A stretch of DNA of 64,000 bases from positions 496,001-560,000 of the forward strand of contig JAITLQ010000018.1 of NCBI GenBank assembly GCA_031277795.1, in the 5' to 3' direction. Numbering within the stretch: position 1 is the first letter of the stretch; every line of letters begins with the position of its first letter. Shown piece by piece: positions 1-8,778 of the stretch. The notes beneath the pieces are model-generated. The model did no database searches and had not been told where the DNA came from. It saw only the letters and a list, made by a program, of their open reading frames with translations. The position numbers and the translations under genes were made by a program. The stretch comes from Arthrobacter sp. GTDB taxonomy: Bacteria; Actinomycetota; Actinomycetes; Actinomycetales; Micrococcaceae.

Positions 1-480
1 CTGGTGCAGGAGGCCTACGCCAAGGCGTACGGCTCCTTCCACCAGTACAAGCCGGGCACCAATCTGAAGGCCTGGCTCTACCGGATCCTGACGAACACGT
101 ACATCAACCTCTACCGCAAGCGTCAGCGCGAGCCCAAGCGTTCGAGCACCGAGCAGGTCGAGGATTGGCAGCTGGGATCGGCGGTGGAGCACGGGGACCC
201 CGCGCTGCGCTCGGCCGAGGCCCAGGCGCTCGATCACCTCCCCGACTCGGATGTGAAGCGCGCCCTGCAGTCGATCCCGGAGGAGTTCCGCCTCGCGGTC
301 TACTTCGTCGACGTGGAGGGCTTTGCCTACAAGGAGGCCGCGGAGATCCTGGAGATCCCCATCGGCACCGTCATGTCGCGATTGCACCGCGGCCGTAAAC
401 AGTTGCGCGAGCTCCTGGCCGACTACGCCGCCGATCGCGGCGTGGCGACCAAGCCCCGCGGACAGGAGCAGGAGAAATGA
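1..480 (+). CDS. sigR: ECF sigma factor SigR/SigH, 5' end outside the window
   Basis: This is the C-terminal part (159 residues visible) of an extracytoplasmic-function sigma factor of the SigR/SigH group, which directs RNA polymerase to thiol-oxidative-stress promoters. The reading frame is open from base 1, so the gene starts upstream. The end of region 2 is visible ([10 protein letters not shown], then [18 protein letters not shown]) and region 4 follows with the helix-turn-helix [18 protein letters not shown]. The tail is short and charged. The stop overlaps the start of the next gene (ATGA), whose product is the matching zinc anti-sigma factor, and this pairing supports SigR over other ECF groups. 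In this family sigma is freed when its anti-sigma is oxidised. Confidence in family is high; the exact name rests on recalled similarity and the partner gene. Confidence 0.93.
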   Translation: MVQEAYAKAYGSFHQYKPGTNLKAWLYRILTNTYINLYRKRQREPKRSSTEQVEDWQLGSAVEHGDPALRSAEAQALDHLPDSDVKRALQSIPEEFRLAVYFVDVEGFAYKEAAEILEIPIGTVMSRLHRGRKQLRELLADYAADRGVATKPRGQEQEK

Positions 481-758
481 GCGAGGACTGTTTCGAACTC
501 GGGGACTGCGCCTCCGCGCGCCTCGAACGGATCTATGAGTACCTGGACGGCGCGCTCTCGCGCCAGGACCTGTGCAGCGTCCAGGATCACCTGAGCACGT
601 GCCCGGAGTGCAGCGCCGAGTACGACCTGGAGTGCATCATCCGCTCCGTCGTGCGCCGCAGTTGCTCTGAGGAGGCCCCGCGCGATCTCAAGACCCGCAT
701 CATGGTGCGGATCGATCAGATCCGCATCGAGGGCAGCCACTCGAGCAGCGCCCACTGA
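477..758 (+). CDS. rsrA: Zinc-containing anti-sigma factor RsrA
   Basis: A 93-residue redox-sensing anti-sigma factor that binds SigR in the cytoplasm and releases it on disulfide stress. The zinc-binding anti-sigma motif is present: His38 and Cys42/Cys45 (HLSTCPEC) with Cys11 upstream, matching the H-x3-C-x2-C arrangement of the RsrA family. Additional cysteines lie near residues 5, 33 and 60-70. The start ATG overlaps the sigma factor stop by 4 bp, so the two are translationally coupled in equal dose. No promoter separates them. Size is typical for the family. Known for the family: oxidation of the zinc thiolates ejects zinc and lets the sigma factor go. That this happens here is inferred from the conserved residues. 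Confidence 0.93.
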   Translation: MSEDCFELGDCASARLERIYEYLDGALSRQDLCSVQDHLSTCPECSAEYDLECIIRSVVRRSCSEEAPRDLKTRIMVRIDQIRIEGSHSSSAH

Positions 759-904
759 CGCCGCGCCTGGAGCGGCCCCGCGCCGTCGGGCTCCGAACCG
801 CAACCGTGCCCCGCGGTGTCGGGCCCTCCACCACCCGGCCCTGAGCGGCTTCCGGGCCCGGCCCGCCGGGCCTTGGCCCCGCGGCGTCGAGCGAGGCCCA
901 ACAC

Positions 905-941
905 AAAGGCCGGCGTCCCCGTCAAGGGGACGCCGGCCTTT
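905..941. terminator. Bidirectional hairpin terminator between rsrA and the bL37 gene
   Basis: A perfect 16-bp stem (905-920 with 926-941) closes a 5-nt loop (gtcaa). It begins with AAAGG and ends with CCTTT, so either strand shows a short T run after a G+C-rich stem. It sits between the converging ends of sigR-rsrA (+) and the bL37 gene (-). Confidence 0.85.
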
Positions 942-962
942 GATGTCTCTAGCGCCGAGGAC

Positions 963-1037
963 TCAGGCGTTGGGACGCTTGCCGTGGTTGGCACCGCCGT
1001 GCTTACGGCTGCGACGCTTGCGTGCGCGCTTGCTCAT
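963..1037 (-). CDS. 50S ribosomal protein bL37 (24 residues)
   Basis: A very short gene encoding MSKRARKRRSRK followed by HGGANHGKRPNA, 24 residues, almost all basic. The composition and the ANHGKRPNA ending match the actinobacterial 24-residue large-subunit protein bL37, first recognised in mycobacterial ribosome structures (established knowledge; similarity recalled, not searched). A good Shine-Dalgarno (GAGGAG) lies about 7 nt before the ATG on the minus strand. The hairpin at 905-941 follows the stop. It is easily missed because of its length. Confidence in coding is high from the ribosome site, size and ending. Confidence 0.9.
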   Translation of the reverse strand: MSKRARKRRSRKHGGANHGKRPNA

Positions 1038-1196
1038 GGTTGTCTCCTCACTTGTGAAGCATTCCTCTCGCCGACGCGATGCGGCGACTCTCCTGACCCA
1101 TTCTCTCACGTTGACGCGGCACGAAAACGCACGCCGGGACCCGGCCCAGCGACGCCGTCGTGCCCCTCACGCCGGAAGGGGAGCCGTGGGGCGGCC

Positions 1197-1799
1197 TCAG
1201 GCCGTGGGGGCCGCCACGCCGAGCCACGGGTACCAGCCGCGGTGCAGCACGAGCCAGGCCATGAGCCCGTGGCCCTGCTGCGCCGGGAGGCCGTCGTGGG
1301 CCGCCAGGTCGGCGCGCCACTGCTCGTGGTGTTCGAGCGGCGAGAACGTGTCGACGTAGAAGTGATTGCGGCGCGTCGTGACGTCCCCGAAGGCGGCGGA
1401 GAGCTGTCCGAGGCGCGCGTTGCGCGTCGCATCGAGGGTGGGCGGCGGGCCCACCACGAACGCCGACAGGCTCAGCTGCGTCGCCGCGTCGAGGATGTTG
1501 GCCAGGTTCAACCGCGAGCGGGCGGTGGACAGGCCGGCGGCCTCGTCCGCCCCGGAGAGCGCCACGACGAGCCGGTTGTCCCCGTCGGGATCGAAGCGCC
1601 GTTGGGCCTCCACGAGCCAACGCTCGGCCAGGTCCTCGGTGGTCTCGGCCGGGCTGGCCAACACGTAGGGATGCAGGCGGAGCGACTCGCCCGGGGTCTT
1701 GGCCAAGACGCGGCCAAACCAACCCAGGGCGCGCTGGTCTCCGTGGCCGGCGAGCAGTTCGTCGCCGATCGCCACGAGGCGCAGGGTTCTGGTCTCCAC
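1197..1799 (-). CDS. GDSL/SGNH-like hydrolase-fold protein lacking the catalytic serine
   Basis: A 200-residue cytoplasmic protein that looks like the SGNH/GDSL esterase fold but has VAIGDELLAGHGD where block I normally reads GDS, so the nucleophile serine is replaced by glutamate. Block III Asn and the terminal DxxH are not evident either; the C-terminus is rich in Trp and His (LVLHRGWYPWLG). The GTG start at 1799 is chosen because AAAGGA precedes it and because longer starts run into the kgd terminator. Similar GDEL proteins are, from memory, common in Arthrobacter relatives, so this is probably a conserved non-esterase subfamily rather than decay. Function unknown; an esterase assignment should not be propagated. 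Its neighbours do not clarify its role. Confidence 0.75.
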   Translation of the reverse strand: METRTLRLVAIGDELLAGHGDQRALGWFGRVLAKTPGESLRLHPYVLASPAETTEDLAERWLVEAQRRFDPDGDNRLVVALSGADEAAGLSTARSRLNLANILDAATQLSLSAFVVGPPPTLDATRNARLGQLSAAFGDVTTRRNHFYVDTFSPLEHHEQWRADLAAHDGLPAQQGHGLMAWLVLHRGWYPWLGVAAPTA

Positions 1800-1865
1800 T
1801 GGTCTTGGATCCTTTCGATAGGACGCTGCGTGCCCACTGTAATTCAGGCGGGCGGCGGAGAACGG

Positions 1866-1900
1866 CAAGGGCGGGACACACGTAACGTGTCCCGCCCTTG
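1866..1900 (-). terminator. Hairpin downstream of kgd
   Basis: A perfect 14-bp stem (1866-1879 with 1887-1900) with a 7-nt loop lies 22 bp past the kgd stop and before the GDSL-like gene on the same strand. The T run is poor, so it may depend on Rho or act mainly to protect the mRNA end. Confidence 0.75.
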
Positions 1901-1921
1901 GCACCCGTGGGGGCGCCGGAC

Positions 1922-4900
1922 TTAGGCGAAGGCCTGCTTCAGCAGGGTCTTCAGCTCCTCATCGTGGCGCTTGTGCGACCCGGTCGACGTCGCGGCGGAG
2001 GCCGGACGGGAGACGACGCGCACCTCGCGCTCCAGCTGCGGGAGCAGGTTCAGGGCCATGAACGGCCACGGGCCCTGGTTCTCCGGCTCGTCCTGGACCC
2101 ACCGCACCTCGGCGTTCGGGTACTTGGCCAGCTCGGCGGCGATCTCCTGGGCGGGCAGCGGGTAGAGCTGCTCGACGCGGATGATCGCCGTCGTGGCGTC
2201 AGCCGTCTTCTCCTGCTCGGCGAGCAGGTCGTAGTACAGGCGGCCGGAGACCACGAGCACGCGCTTGACGGCGTCGCCGGAGGGGACGATGGCGTCCGGG
2301 ATGACCGGCTGGAACTGCGCCTGCGTGAAGGCCTCCACCGGCTGGGCCGCCGCCTTGAGGCGCAGCAGCTGCTTGGGCGTGAAGACGATCATGGGCTTGC
2401 GCGGGCGCAGGTAGGCCTGGCGACGCAGCGCGTGGAAGTAGTTGGCACCCGTGGTCGGGTTCAACACGCGCATGTTGTCCTCTGCGCACATCTGCAGGTA
2501 GCGCTCGATGCGGGCGGAGGAGTGATCCGGGCCCTGGCCCTCGTAGCCGTGCGGCAGCAGCAACACGAGCGACGAGCGCTGGCCCCACTTCTGCTCGCCG
2601 GAGGAGATGAACTCGTCGACGATGGTCTGGGCGCCGTCGGCGAAGTCGCCGAACTGGGCCTCCCAGAGGACCAGCGCGTCGGTGCGCTCCACGGAGTAGC
2701 CGTACTCGAAGCCCATCACCGCGTACTCGGAGAGCGGGGAGTCGTAGATCAGGAACTTGGCCTGGTCCTCGCTGATCTGGCGGATCGGCGTCCATTCGTC
2801 GCCGTTCACGCGGTCGTGGAAGACGGCGTGGCGCTGGACGAAGGTGCCGCGGCGGGCGTCCTGACCGGTGATGCGTACCGGCACGCCCTCGTGGGCGAGC
2901 GAGGCGAAGGCGGCCAGCTCGGCGAAGCCCCAGTCGATGGCGCCGTTGGTCGACATCTTGGCGCGCTTCTCGAGCAGCGACTTCAGCTTGGGGTGCACGG
3001 TGAAGCCGTCCGGGACCTCGGCGTGGGCGCGGCCCACGGCGGCCAGCAGCTCTGCCGAGATGGCCGTGTCGGCGGCGCGGGGATCGGAGACCGAGTCCTC
3101 GTCCGCCTGGGCGCGCGGCTTGTCCAGATCGTTGACGGAGTCGGCCGCGGGGATCGCCGGGATCGGCGAGGTCTGCGCGGCGTGGGTCTCCACGAACACC
3201 GACTCGAGGCGGGCCTGGTAGTCGGCGATGACCTGGTCGGCCTCCTCCTGCGTGATGTCGCCGCGGCCCACGAGGGCCTCGGTGTAGAGCTTGCGGGTGG
3301 AGCGCTTGGCCTCGATGAGGTTGTACATCATGGGCTGCGTCATCGAGGGGTCGTCGCCCTCGTTGTGGCCGCGGCGGCGGTAGCAGATGAGGTCGATGAC
3401 CACATCGGCGTGGAAGGCCTGGCGGTACTCGAAGGCGAGCCACGCTGCCTGCACCACGGCCTCCGGGTCGTCCCCGTTGACGTGGAAGACCGGCGCCTGG
3501 ATGAACTTCGAGATGTCGGTGGAGTACACCGAGGAGCGGCCGGAGGACGGCGGCGTCGTGAAGCCCACCTGGTTGTTGACCACGACGTGGATGGTGCCGC
3601 CCGTCTTGTAGCCGCGCAGCTGCGAGAGGTTCAGGGTCTCGGGGACCACACCCTGGCCGGCAAACGCGGCGTCGCCGTGGACGAGGATCGGCAGGACGGA
3701 GTAACCGTCGGTGCCGCGATCCAGGACGTCCTGCTTGGCGCGGGCGATGCCCTCGAGGACCGGGTCGACGGCCTCGAGGTGCGAGGGGTTGGCGGCCAGG
3801 TACACCTTGGTGGTGTTGCCGGCCTCGGAGGTGAAGGAGCCCTCGGTGCCGAGGTGGTACTTCACGTCGCCGGAGCCCTGCACACCGGCCGGATCCTGCG
3901 TGCCCTCGAACTCGCGGAAGACCTGGGCGTAGGTCTTGCCAGCGATGTTGGTCAACACGTTGAGGCGGCCGCGGTGGCTCATGCCGATCGCGGCCTCGTC
4001 GAGGCCGGCGTCGGCCGCCTCGGAGATGATGGCGTCGAGCAGCGGAAGCAGCGACTCGCCGCCCTCAAGCGAGAAGCGCTTCTGGCCGATGAACTTGGTC
4101 TGCAGGAAGGTCTCGAAGGCCTCGGCCTGGTTCAGCTTGCCGAGGATGCGCAGCTGCTCCTCGCGGCTGGGCTTCTCGTAGCCGTGCTCCAGGTGCTCCT
4201 GGAACCAACGGCGCTGCTCCGGGTCCTGGATGTGCATGTACTCGATGCCGGTGGTGCGGCAGTACGCGTTGCGCAGCACGCCGAGGATGTCGCGCAGGGG
4301 CAGGCGATCCTTGCCGCCGAAGCCGCCCGTGACCCACTCGCGGTCGAGGTCCCACAGCGTCAGGCCGTAGGTCTGGACGTCGAGGTCGGGGTGGCGACGC
4401 TGCATGTAGACGAGCGGGTTGGTGTCGGCCATGAGGTGGCCGCGCTCGCGGTAGGCGTGGATGAGCTGCTGGATGCGGGCGACCTTGTTGACCTGCAGGT
4501 CGACGTCCACCTGGTTGTCCTTGGCCCAGCGGATCGGCTCGTAAGGAATGCGCAGGGCCTCGAAGATCTCGTCCCAGAACTCGTCGCCGAGCAGGAGGGA
4601 CTCGATGGTCTTCAGGAACTCGCCGGAGCCGGCGCCCTGGATGACGCGGTGGTCGTAGGTGGAGGTCAGCGTGATGATCTTGCCGACGCCCATCGAGGCG
4701 ATGACCTTGTCGGAGGAGCCGCGGTACTCGGCCGGCACGTCGAGCGCGCCGACGCCGATGATGGCGGCCTGGCCCTTGGACAGGCGCGGGACCGAGTGCA
4801 CGGTGCCGATGCCGCCCGGGTTGGTCAGCGACACGGTGGTGCCCGCGTAGTCCTCAGCCGTCAGCTTGTTCTGACGACCGCGGGCGATCAGGTCCTCGTA

Positions 4901-5728
4901 GGTGTGCCAGTAGGTGGCAAAGTCCATGGCCTCGGCGGCCTTCAAGTTCGGCACCACGAGCGAACGCGAGCCGTCCGGCTTGGGGATGTCGATGGCGATG
5001 CCGAAGTTCACGTGCGGGTTGTGCACGGCCACCGGCTTGTTCTCGCGCACGTCGTAGGAGACGTTCATGGACGGCATGAGCTTCAGGGCGCGGATCACGG
5101 CGAAGCCGATGAGGTGCGTGAAGGAGATCTTGCCGCCGCGGGCGCGGCGCAGGTGGTTGTTGATGACGATGCGGTTGTCGATCAGCAGCTTGGCCGGGAC
5201 GGCGCGCACCGTGGTGGCCGTGGGGACCTCGAGGCTCATCTCCATGTTCTTGGCGATGGCCTTGGCCGGGCCGCGCAGGATCTGCACCTCCTCCTGCTCC
5301 GAGACGGCGGGAGCCACCTTCTTCTGCGGGTCGGCCGGCACGGGGGCCTGCGTGTCGTTCGAGCGAACCGAGGGGCTCGACGCCGCGCGGACGGCGTGGG
5401 TGGGGGCGGCGGGGGCCGTTGCGGCGGGCGTGCTCACCGGGCGGGTCGCCGCGGCGACCGGCTGGGCGGGCGCGGCCGGCTTGGCCGGGGCAGCGGGCGC
5501 GACCGGTGCGACGGGCGTCACCGGTGCGGCGGCGCTGGCCTGCGCGGCCGGGGCCGCGGGTGCCGCCGGTGCGGCGGTGCCGGCACCGGAGCTGAGGGAC
5601 TCAAAGATGTCCCACCACTTCGGGTCGACGGAGTTCTTGTCGGCGAGGTACTGCTGGTACAGCTCCTCGACCAGCCACTCGTTCCCCCCGAACTCCTCTT
5701 TCAGCCGGTCGTTCGACAGTTCTGGCAC
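1922..5728 (-). CDS. kgd: Multifunctional 2-oxoglutarate decarboxylase/dehydrogenase E1-E2 (Kgd/OdhA)
   Basis: A 1268-residue actinobacterial fusion that supplies the E1 activity of 2-oxoglutarate dehydrogenase and carries a succinyltransferase-like E2 core; it acts in the TCA cycle with ThDP. The N-terminus (about residues 1-45, FGGNEWLVEELYQQYL) is the OdhA helical segment. A Pro/Ala-rich linker follows to about residue 130. The E2-like acyltransferase domain ends with the YDHRVIQGAGSGEFL motif. The E1 core from about residue 390 shows the ThDP motif GDAAFAGQGVVPETL and the RRRGHNEGDDPS signature. I prefer the GTG start at 5728 (GAGG about 11 nt upstream and the family-like N-terminus PELSNDRLKEEFGG); an in-frame ATG at 5767 lacks a ribosome site. 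In corynebacteria and mycobacteria this enzyme is controlled by the FHA protein OdhI/GarA, not visible here. Single-gene unit ending at the hairpin at 1866-1900. Confidence 0.96.
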   Translation of the reverse strand: MPELSNDRLKEEFGGNEWLVEELYQQYLADKNSVDPKWWDIFESLSSGAGTAAPAAPAAPAAQASAAAPVTPVAPVAPAAPAKPAAPAQPVAAATRPVSTPAATAPAAPTHAVRAASSPSVRSNDTQAPVPADPQKKVAPAVSEQEEVQILRGPAKAIAKNMEMSLEVPTATTVRAVPAKLLIDNRIVINNHLRRARGGKISFTHLIGFAVIRALKLMPSMNVSYDVRENKPVAVHNPHVNFGIAIDIPKPDGSRSLVVPNLKAAEAMDFATYWHTYEDLIARGRQNKLTAEDYAGTTVSLTNPGGIGTVHSVPRLSKGQAAIIGVGALDVPAEYRGSSDKVIASMGVGKIITLTSTYDHRVIQGAGSGEFLKTIESLLLGDEFWDEIFEALRIPYEPIRWAKDNQVDVDLQVNKVARIQQLIHAYRERGHLMADTNPLVYMQRRHPDLDVQTYGLTLWDLDREWVTGGFGGKDRLPLRDILGVLRNAYCRTTGIEYMHIQDPEQRRWFQEHLEHGYEKPSREEQLRILGKLNQAEAFETFLQTKFIGQKRFSLEGGESLLPLLDAIISEAADAGLDEAAIGMSHRGRLNVLTNIAGKTYAQVFREFEGTQDPAGVQGSGDVKYHLGTEGSFTSEAGNTTKVYLAANPSHLEAVDPVLEGIARAKQDVLDRGTDGYSVLPILVHGDAAFAGQGVVPETLNLSQLRGYKTGGTIHVVVNNQVGFTTPPSSGRSSVYSTDISKFIQAPVFHVNGDDPEAVVQAAWLAFEYRQAFHADVVIDLICYRRRGHNEGDDPSMTQPMMYNLIEAKRSTRKLYTEALVGRGDITQEEADQVIADYQARLESVFVETHAAQTSPIPAIPAADSVNDLDKPRAQADEDSVSDPRAADTAISAELLAAVGRAHAEVPDGFTVHPKLKSLLEKRAKMSTNGAIDWGFAELAAFASLAHEGVPVRITGQDARRGTFVQRHAVFHDRVNGDEWTPIRQISEDQAKFLIYDSPLSEYAVMGFEYGYSVERTDALVLWEAQFGDFADGAQTIVDEFISSGEQKWGQRSSLVLLLPHGYEGQGPDHSSARIERYLQMCAEDNMRVLNPTTGANYFHALRRQAYLRPRKPMIVFTPKQLLRLKAAAQPVEAFTQAQFQPVIPDAIVPSGDAVKRVLVVSGRLYYDLLAEQEKTADATTAIIRVEQLYPLPAQEIAAELAKYPNAEVRWVQDEPENQGPWPFMALNLLPQLEREVRVVSRPASAATSTGSHKRHDEELKTLLKQAFA

Positions 5729-6223
5729 GGTGAATACGCCTCGTTTCACATGGTGGCTATGCGTCATGGATGTGCCCGGAGCACACCTGTATTCCGGTCA
5801 CAGTTGCGTCTCACTGTACGCAGTTTCGGGGGCAAGCGGCCAATCCCAGGCGTGTTTCCCGACACCTTCAAAGTTCGACGTCTTGTAGAAAAGGCGTGTC
5901 TTTGGTAGTCCTTGCGCCGAGGGGCGTCGGCGGGCACCGCGGCCGGCCGCCGTCGGGCACCGAATCCACAGGAAAACTCGCCGCGGCTTCGTGGCGCCCG
6001 TCGCGGCCGGAGTCCGTCGGATCCCGTAGGCTTGACTGACTATGGACAGCCATTCTCCGTGCCGGCCCGTCGCCCCCGTGCGCCGCGCCGGCAGCCCCAG
6101 AACCGCCTCCACCTCCTCCGCCGCATCGGAGCCCGACAGTCCGGGCGGACGGAATCAACCCCTGACGCCGCCGGGCCCTGACCCGGCGTTATCGCGCGCC
6201 GCGAGGGGCGGGTGGGTCGCCTG
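5729..6223. other. Divergent intergenic region between kgd and the CNNM genes
   Basis: About 495 bp separate the kgd GTG start (-) and the first CNNM gene (+). It must hold both promoters. On the plus strand a TAGGCT hexamer at 6027-6032 precedes a 60-codon open frame described separately. On the minus strand no convincing -35/-10 pair for kgd could be assigned. No repeat or RNA gene was recognised. Confidence 0.5.
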
Positions 6224-6224
6224 A
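6042..6224 (+). CDS. Possible 60-residue leader ORF ahead of the CNNM genes
   Basis: A 60-codon frame beginning ATGGACAGC lies just after a possible -10 hexamer (TAGGCT, 6027-6032, 9 nt before the ATG), and its TGA shares one base with the start codon of the next gene (TGATG at 6222-6226). The product is Pro/Ser/Arg-rich, with no membrane segment and no recognised family. The stop-start overlap is what a translation-coupling leader would show, but in this G+C-rich DNA such a frame can occur by chance. It is reported as a possibility only. Confidence 0.25.
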   Translation: MDSHSPCRPVAPVRRAGSPRTASTSSAASEPDSPGGRNQPLTPPGPDPALSRAARGGWVA

Positions 6225-7549
6225 TGGAATGGATCTACCTCCTCCTGGGCCTCGTCCTCGTGCTCGGCACCGCCTTCTTCGTGGCCGTGGAGTTCTCGCT
6301 CGTCGCCCTCGACGTGCCCAGCGTGCAGCGTAAGATCGATGAGGGCGACACCAAGGCGGAGCCGCTGCTGCGCTGCCTGCGCTCGCTCTCGACCCAGCTC
6401 TCGGCCGTGCAGCTGGGCATCACCCTGACGACGCTCCTCACGGGCTTTGTCATGGAGCCGAGCGTCGGCAAGCTGCTGCACGCTCCCCTGAGCGCCATCG
6501 GCCTCGGTGCGGCCACGGACGCCGTGGCGCTGGTGGTGGCGATGCTCATCGCGACGCTCTTCTCGATGGTCATCGGCGAGCTCATCCCCAAGAACCTGGC
6601 GATCGCCGAGCCGTACCGCATCGGCCGGGCCCTGGCCCGCCCCCAGCTCGTCTTCACCGCCATCTTCAAGCCGGCGGTCGTGGTGCTTAACGGCTTCGCC
6701 AACTGGGTGCTGCACCGCTTCGGCCTGGAGGCCAAGGAGGAGATCTCCGGTGCGCGCACGCCGGAGGAGCTGACGAGCCTGCTCAACCGCTCCGCCCAGC
6801 TGGGCACGGTGGATCAGGACACCGCCCGCTTCCTCTCGCGCACCCTGCACTTCGCCGAGCGCACGGCCGCGGACGTCATGACGCCGCGCATCCGCATGGA
6901 GGCGGTGCACGCCGACGACCCGCTCGAGCACGTCATCCAGACCGCCAGGCGCACCGGCTACTCGCGCTTCCCCGTGATCGGCGACGATCCGGACGATGTG
7001 CGCGGCGTGGTGCACGTGAAGAAGGTGGTCTCGGTCCCGCGCGAGCGTCGGGCCGAGCTCGTGGCCGCCACGGTCATGGGCGAGCTGAGCGCCGTGCCAG
7101 AGACGGTGCACCTCGATGACCTCATCGGCGAGCTGCGCGCCGCCAATCTGCAGATGGCGATCGTCCTCGACGAGTACGGGGGAACGGCCGGCATGGTCAC
7201 GCTCGAGGACCTCGTCGAGGAGATCGTGGGCGACGTCCAGGACGAGCACGACCGGCGCCCGGCCGGCGCGGTCCAGGCCGCAGACGGGACCTGGTCGCTC
7301 TCCGGCCTGCTGCGTCCCGACGAGGTCTCGGAGCGGATTCCGGGCCTCACGGTGGCGGACGAGGCGGCCTACGAGACCGTGGGTGGCTACGTCATGGCCC
7401 AACTCGGGCGGGTTCCGCGCCTCGGCGACGAGGCCGCCGTGGGAGGGGGAGTCCTGCGGGTTGACCGCATGGACGGCCGCCGCGTGGACCGGCTTCAATT
7501 CGTGCCGACCCCGGCAGGCCAGGACGATGACCAGGAGGTGTCCCGATGA
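6224..7549 (+). CDS. CNNM/CorC-type membrane protein (DUF21, CBS pair, CorC_HlyC), first of two
   Basis: A 441-residue inner-membrane protein of the hemolysin-C/CNNM family. Members are linked to Mg2+/Co2+ efflux or divalent-cation homeostasis; the old hemolysin name is misleading. The N-terminal DUF21 domain (about residues 1-185) has an N-terminal membrane helix ([20 protein letters not shown]) and further helices around residues 65-135. A tandem CBS pair follows (residues about 205-335, with [19 protein letters not shown]), then a C-terminal CorC_HlyC domain. ATG 6224 is preferred over GTG 6212 since the protein then begins MEWIYLLLG like its relatives, although the GAGGGG site at 6203-6208 is nearer the GTG. 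It overlaps the next gene by ATGA, so the two form an operon and perhaps a heteromer. The substrate ion cannot be read from the sequence. Confidence 0.9.
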   Translation: MEWIYLLLGLVLVLGTAFFVAVEFSLVALDVPSVQRKIDEGDTKAEPLLRCLRSLSTQLSAVQLGITLTTLLTGFVMEPSVGKLLHAPLSAIGLGAATDAVALVVAMLIATLFSMVIGELIPKNLAIAEPYRIGRALARPQLVFTAIFKPAVVVLNGFANWVLHRFGLEAKEEISGARTPEELTSLLNRSAQLGTVDQDTARFLSRTLHFAERTAADVMTPRIRMEAVHADDPLEHVIQTARRTGYSRFPVIGDDPDDVRGVVHVKKVVSVPRERRAELVAATVMGELSAVPETVHLDDLIGELRAANLQMAIVLDEYGGTAGMVTLEDLVEEIVGDVQDEHDRRPAGAVQAADGTWSLSGLLRPDEVSERIPGLTVADEAAYETVGGYVMAQLGRVPRLGDEAAVGGGVLRVDRMDGRRVDRLQFVPTPAGQDDDQEVSR

Positions 7550-8622
7550 ACGCGTGGTGGGGCATCGTGTGGCTGGTCGTGCTGTTGGCGGGCAACGCCT
7601 TCTTCGTGGCGGCCGAGTTCGCCATCATGTCGGCCAGGCGCTCGCAGATCGAGCCGAAGGCGGACGCCGGGTCCAAGCGGGCCAAGACGGCGTTGAGCGC
7701 CATGGAGCACGTGAGCGTCATGCTCGCGGTCTGTCAGCTGGGCATCACCGTGTGTTCCCTGCTCATCCTGCAGGTGGCCGAGCCGGCGGTGCATCACCTC
7801 TTCGCCGCACCGCTGGAGGCGCTGCACGTGCCGCACGGGGTCGCGGACACGGCCGGCTTCGTGTTCGCGCTGGTCATCGTGACCTTCCTGCACGTGACGC
7901 TGGGCGAGATGGTGCCCAAGAACTTCTCGGTGTCCATGGCGGACAAGGCGGTGCTGCTGCTCGCCACGCCCATGGTGTGGATCGCGCGCGTCATCCGCCC
8001 CATCGTGAACGGCCTGAACTGGATCGCCAATCACGCGGTGCGGGCCTTCGGGTTCGAGCCGAAGGACGAGGTCGCCTCGACCTACACGATCGACGAGGTG
8101 CAATCCATCGTCGAGGAGTCCAGGCGCGAGGGCCTCGTGGAGGACGACGCCGGGCTGCTCACGAGCGCCTTCGAGTTCACGACGCGCACCGTGGGGGACA
8201 TCGCGATCCCGCTCGAAGAGGTCGTGAGCCTTGACGCGGACGCCACGCCGGAGGAGTTCGAGCACGCCGTGGGCCGCACCGGCTTCTCGCGGTTCGTCAT
8301 GCGCGAGCCGGACGGCGAGCTGGCCGGCTATCTGCACCTCAAGGACGTCATGGTCCTCCCGCCCGAGCTCTACGAGAGCCCCATCCCCTTCGCCAAGGTC
8401 CGCTCCTTCGTGAACCTGCATCGGGGTGTGGAGGTCGAGGACGCGCTCGAGACGATGCAGCGCACGGGCACGCACGTGGCCAGGGTCCTGGACGAGGGCG
8501 AGGCGACCACGGGCATCCTCTTCTTCGAGGATGTGCTGGAGCAGCTCGTGGGTGAGATCCGCGATGCCACCCAGCAGACGGGTGAGCGTCGCTACACCGT
8601 GGGGCACGACGACGAGCAGTAA
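7546..8622 (+). CDS. CNNM/CorC-type membrane protein, second of two
   Basis: A 358-residue paralogue of the preceding protein with the same DUF21 plus CBS-pair layout but without the C-terminal CorC_HlyC domain, hence shorter. The first helix is IVWLVVLLAGNAFFVAAEF, and GEMVPKNFSVSMADKA matches the [15 protein letters not shown] segment of its partner. The CBS pair lies at about residues 200-330. It overlaps the upstream gene by ATGA, which indicates translational coupling. Pairs of full-length and short CNNM proteins are, from memory, common in actinobacteria, and a joint complex is an inference. A strong hairpin at 8676-8711 ends the unit and separates it from the zinc operon. Confidence 0.9.
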   Translation: MNAWWGIVWLVVLLAGNAFFVAAEFAIMSARRSQIEPKADAGSKRAKTALSAMEHVSVMLAVCQLGITVCSLLILQVAEPAVHHLFAAPLEALHVPHGVADTAGFVFALVIVTFLHVTLGEMVPKNFSVSMADKAVLLLATPMVWIARVIRPIVNGLNWIANHAVRAFGFEPKDEVASTYTIDEVQSIVEESRREGLVEDDAGLLTSAFEFTTRTVGDIAIPLEEVVSLDADATPEEFEHAVGRTGFSRFVMREPDGELAGYLHLKDVMVLPPELYESPIPFAKVRSFVNLHRGVEVEDALETMQRTGTHVARVLDEGEATTGILFFEDVLEQLVGEIRDATQQTGERRYTVGHDDEQ

Positions 8623-8675
8623 CCTCGTGCGTTTGCCTCGCGTGGGGTGCCGCACGGCACCCGGGCGAGCCCAGG

Positions 8676-8711
8676 CGGCGGCCCGCCTCCCTCCCGGGAG
8701 GCGGGCCGCCG
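8676..8711 (+). terminator. Terminator after the CNNM pair
   Basis: A perfect 16-bp G+C-rich stem (8676-8691 with 8696-8711) with a 4-nt loop, followed by tcgttccc. It lies 54 bp after the stop of the second CNNM gene and immediately before the zinc operon promoter. Confidence 0.8.
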
Positions 8712-8734
8712 TCGTTCCCAGCCGAGAAGTACGC

Positions 8735-8755
8735 TATGATGAGAATCGTTCTCAT
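8735..8755 (+). promoter_or_regulatory. Zur-type operator overlapping the zinc-operon -10 box
   Basis: ATGAGAA-tcg-TTCTCAT (8739-8755) is a perfect 7-bp inverted repeat with a 3-bp spacer, close to the TGAnAAtnaTTnTCA boxes of actinobacterial Zur proteins. It overlaps a TATGAT -10 hexamer at 8735-8740, so a bound repressor would block RNA polymerase. The -35 is weak. The downstream genes encode a zinc-type ABC importer and a Fur-family regulator lies 3 kb away, which fits zinc repression. Fur or MntR boxes look similar, so the metal is an inference. Confidence 0.8.
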
Positions 8756-8778
8756 TAAGCATCGACGAAAGGTCACCC

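Noticed and set aside
1898-5908. A 1336-codon open frame antisense to kgd
   Set aside because: It is a codon-bias shadow: high G+C at third positions keeps this frame open. Its product is Gly/Val/Asp/Leu-rich with no motifs, while the other strand encodes all Kgd domains.
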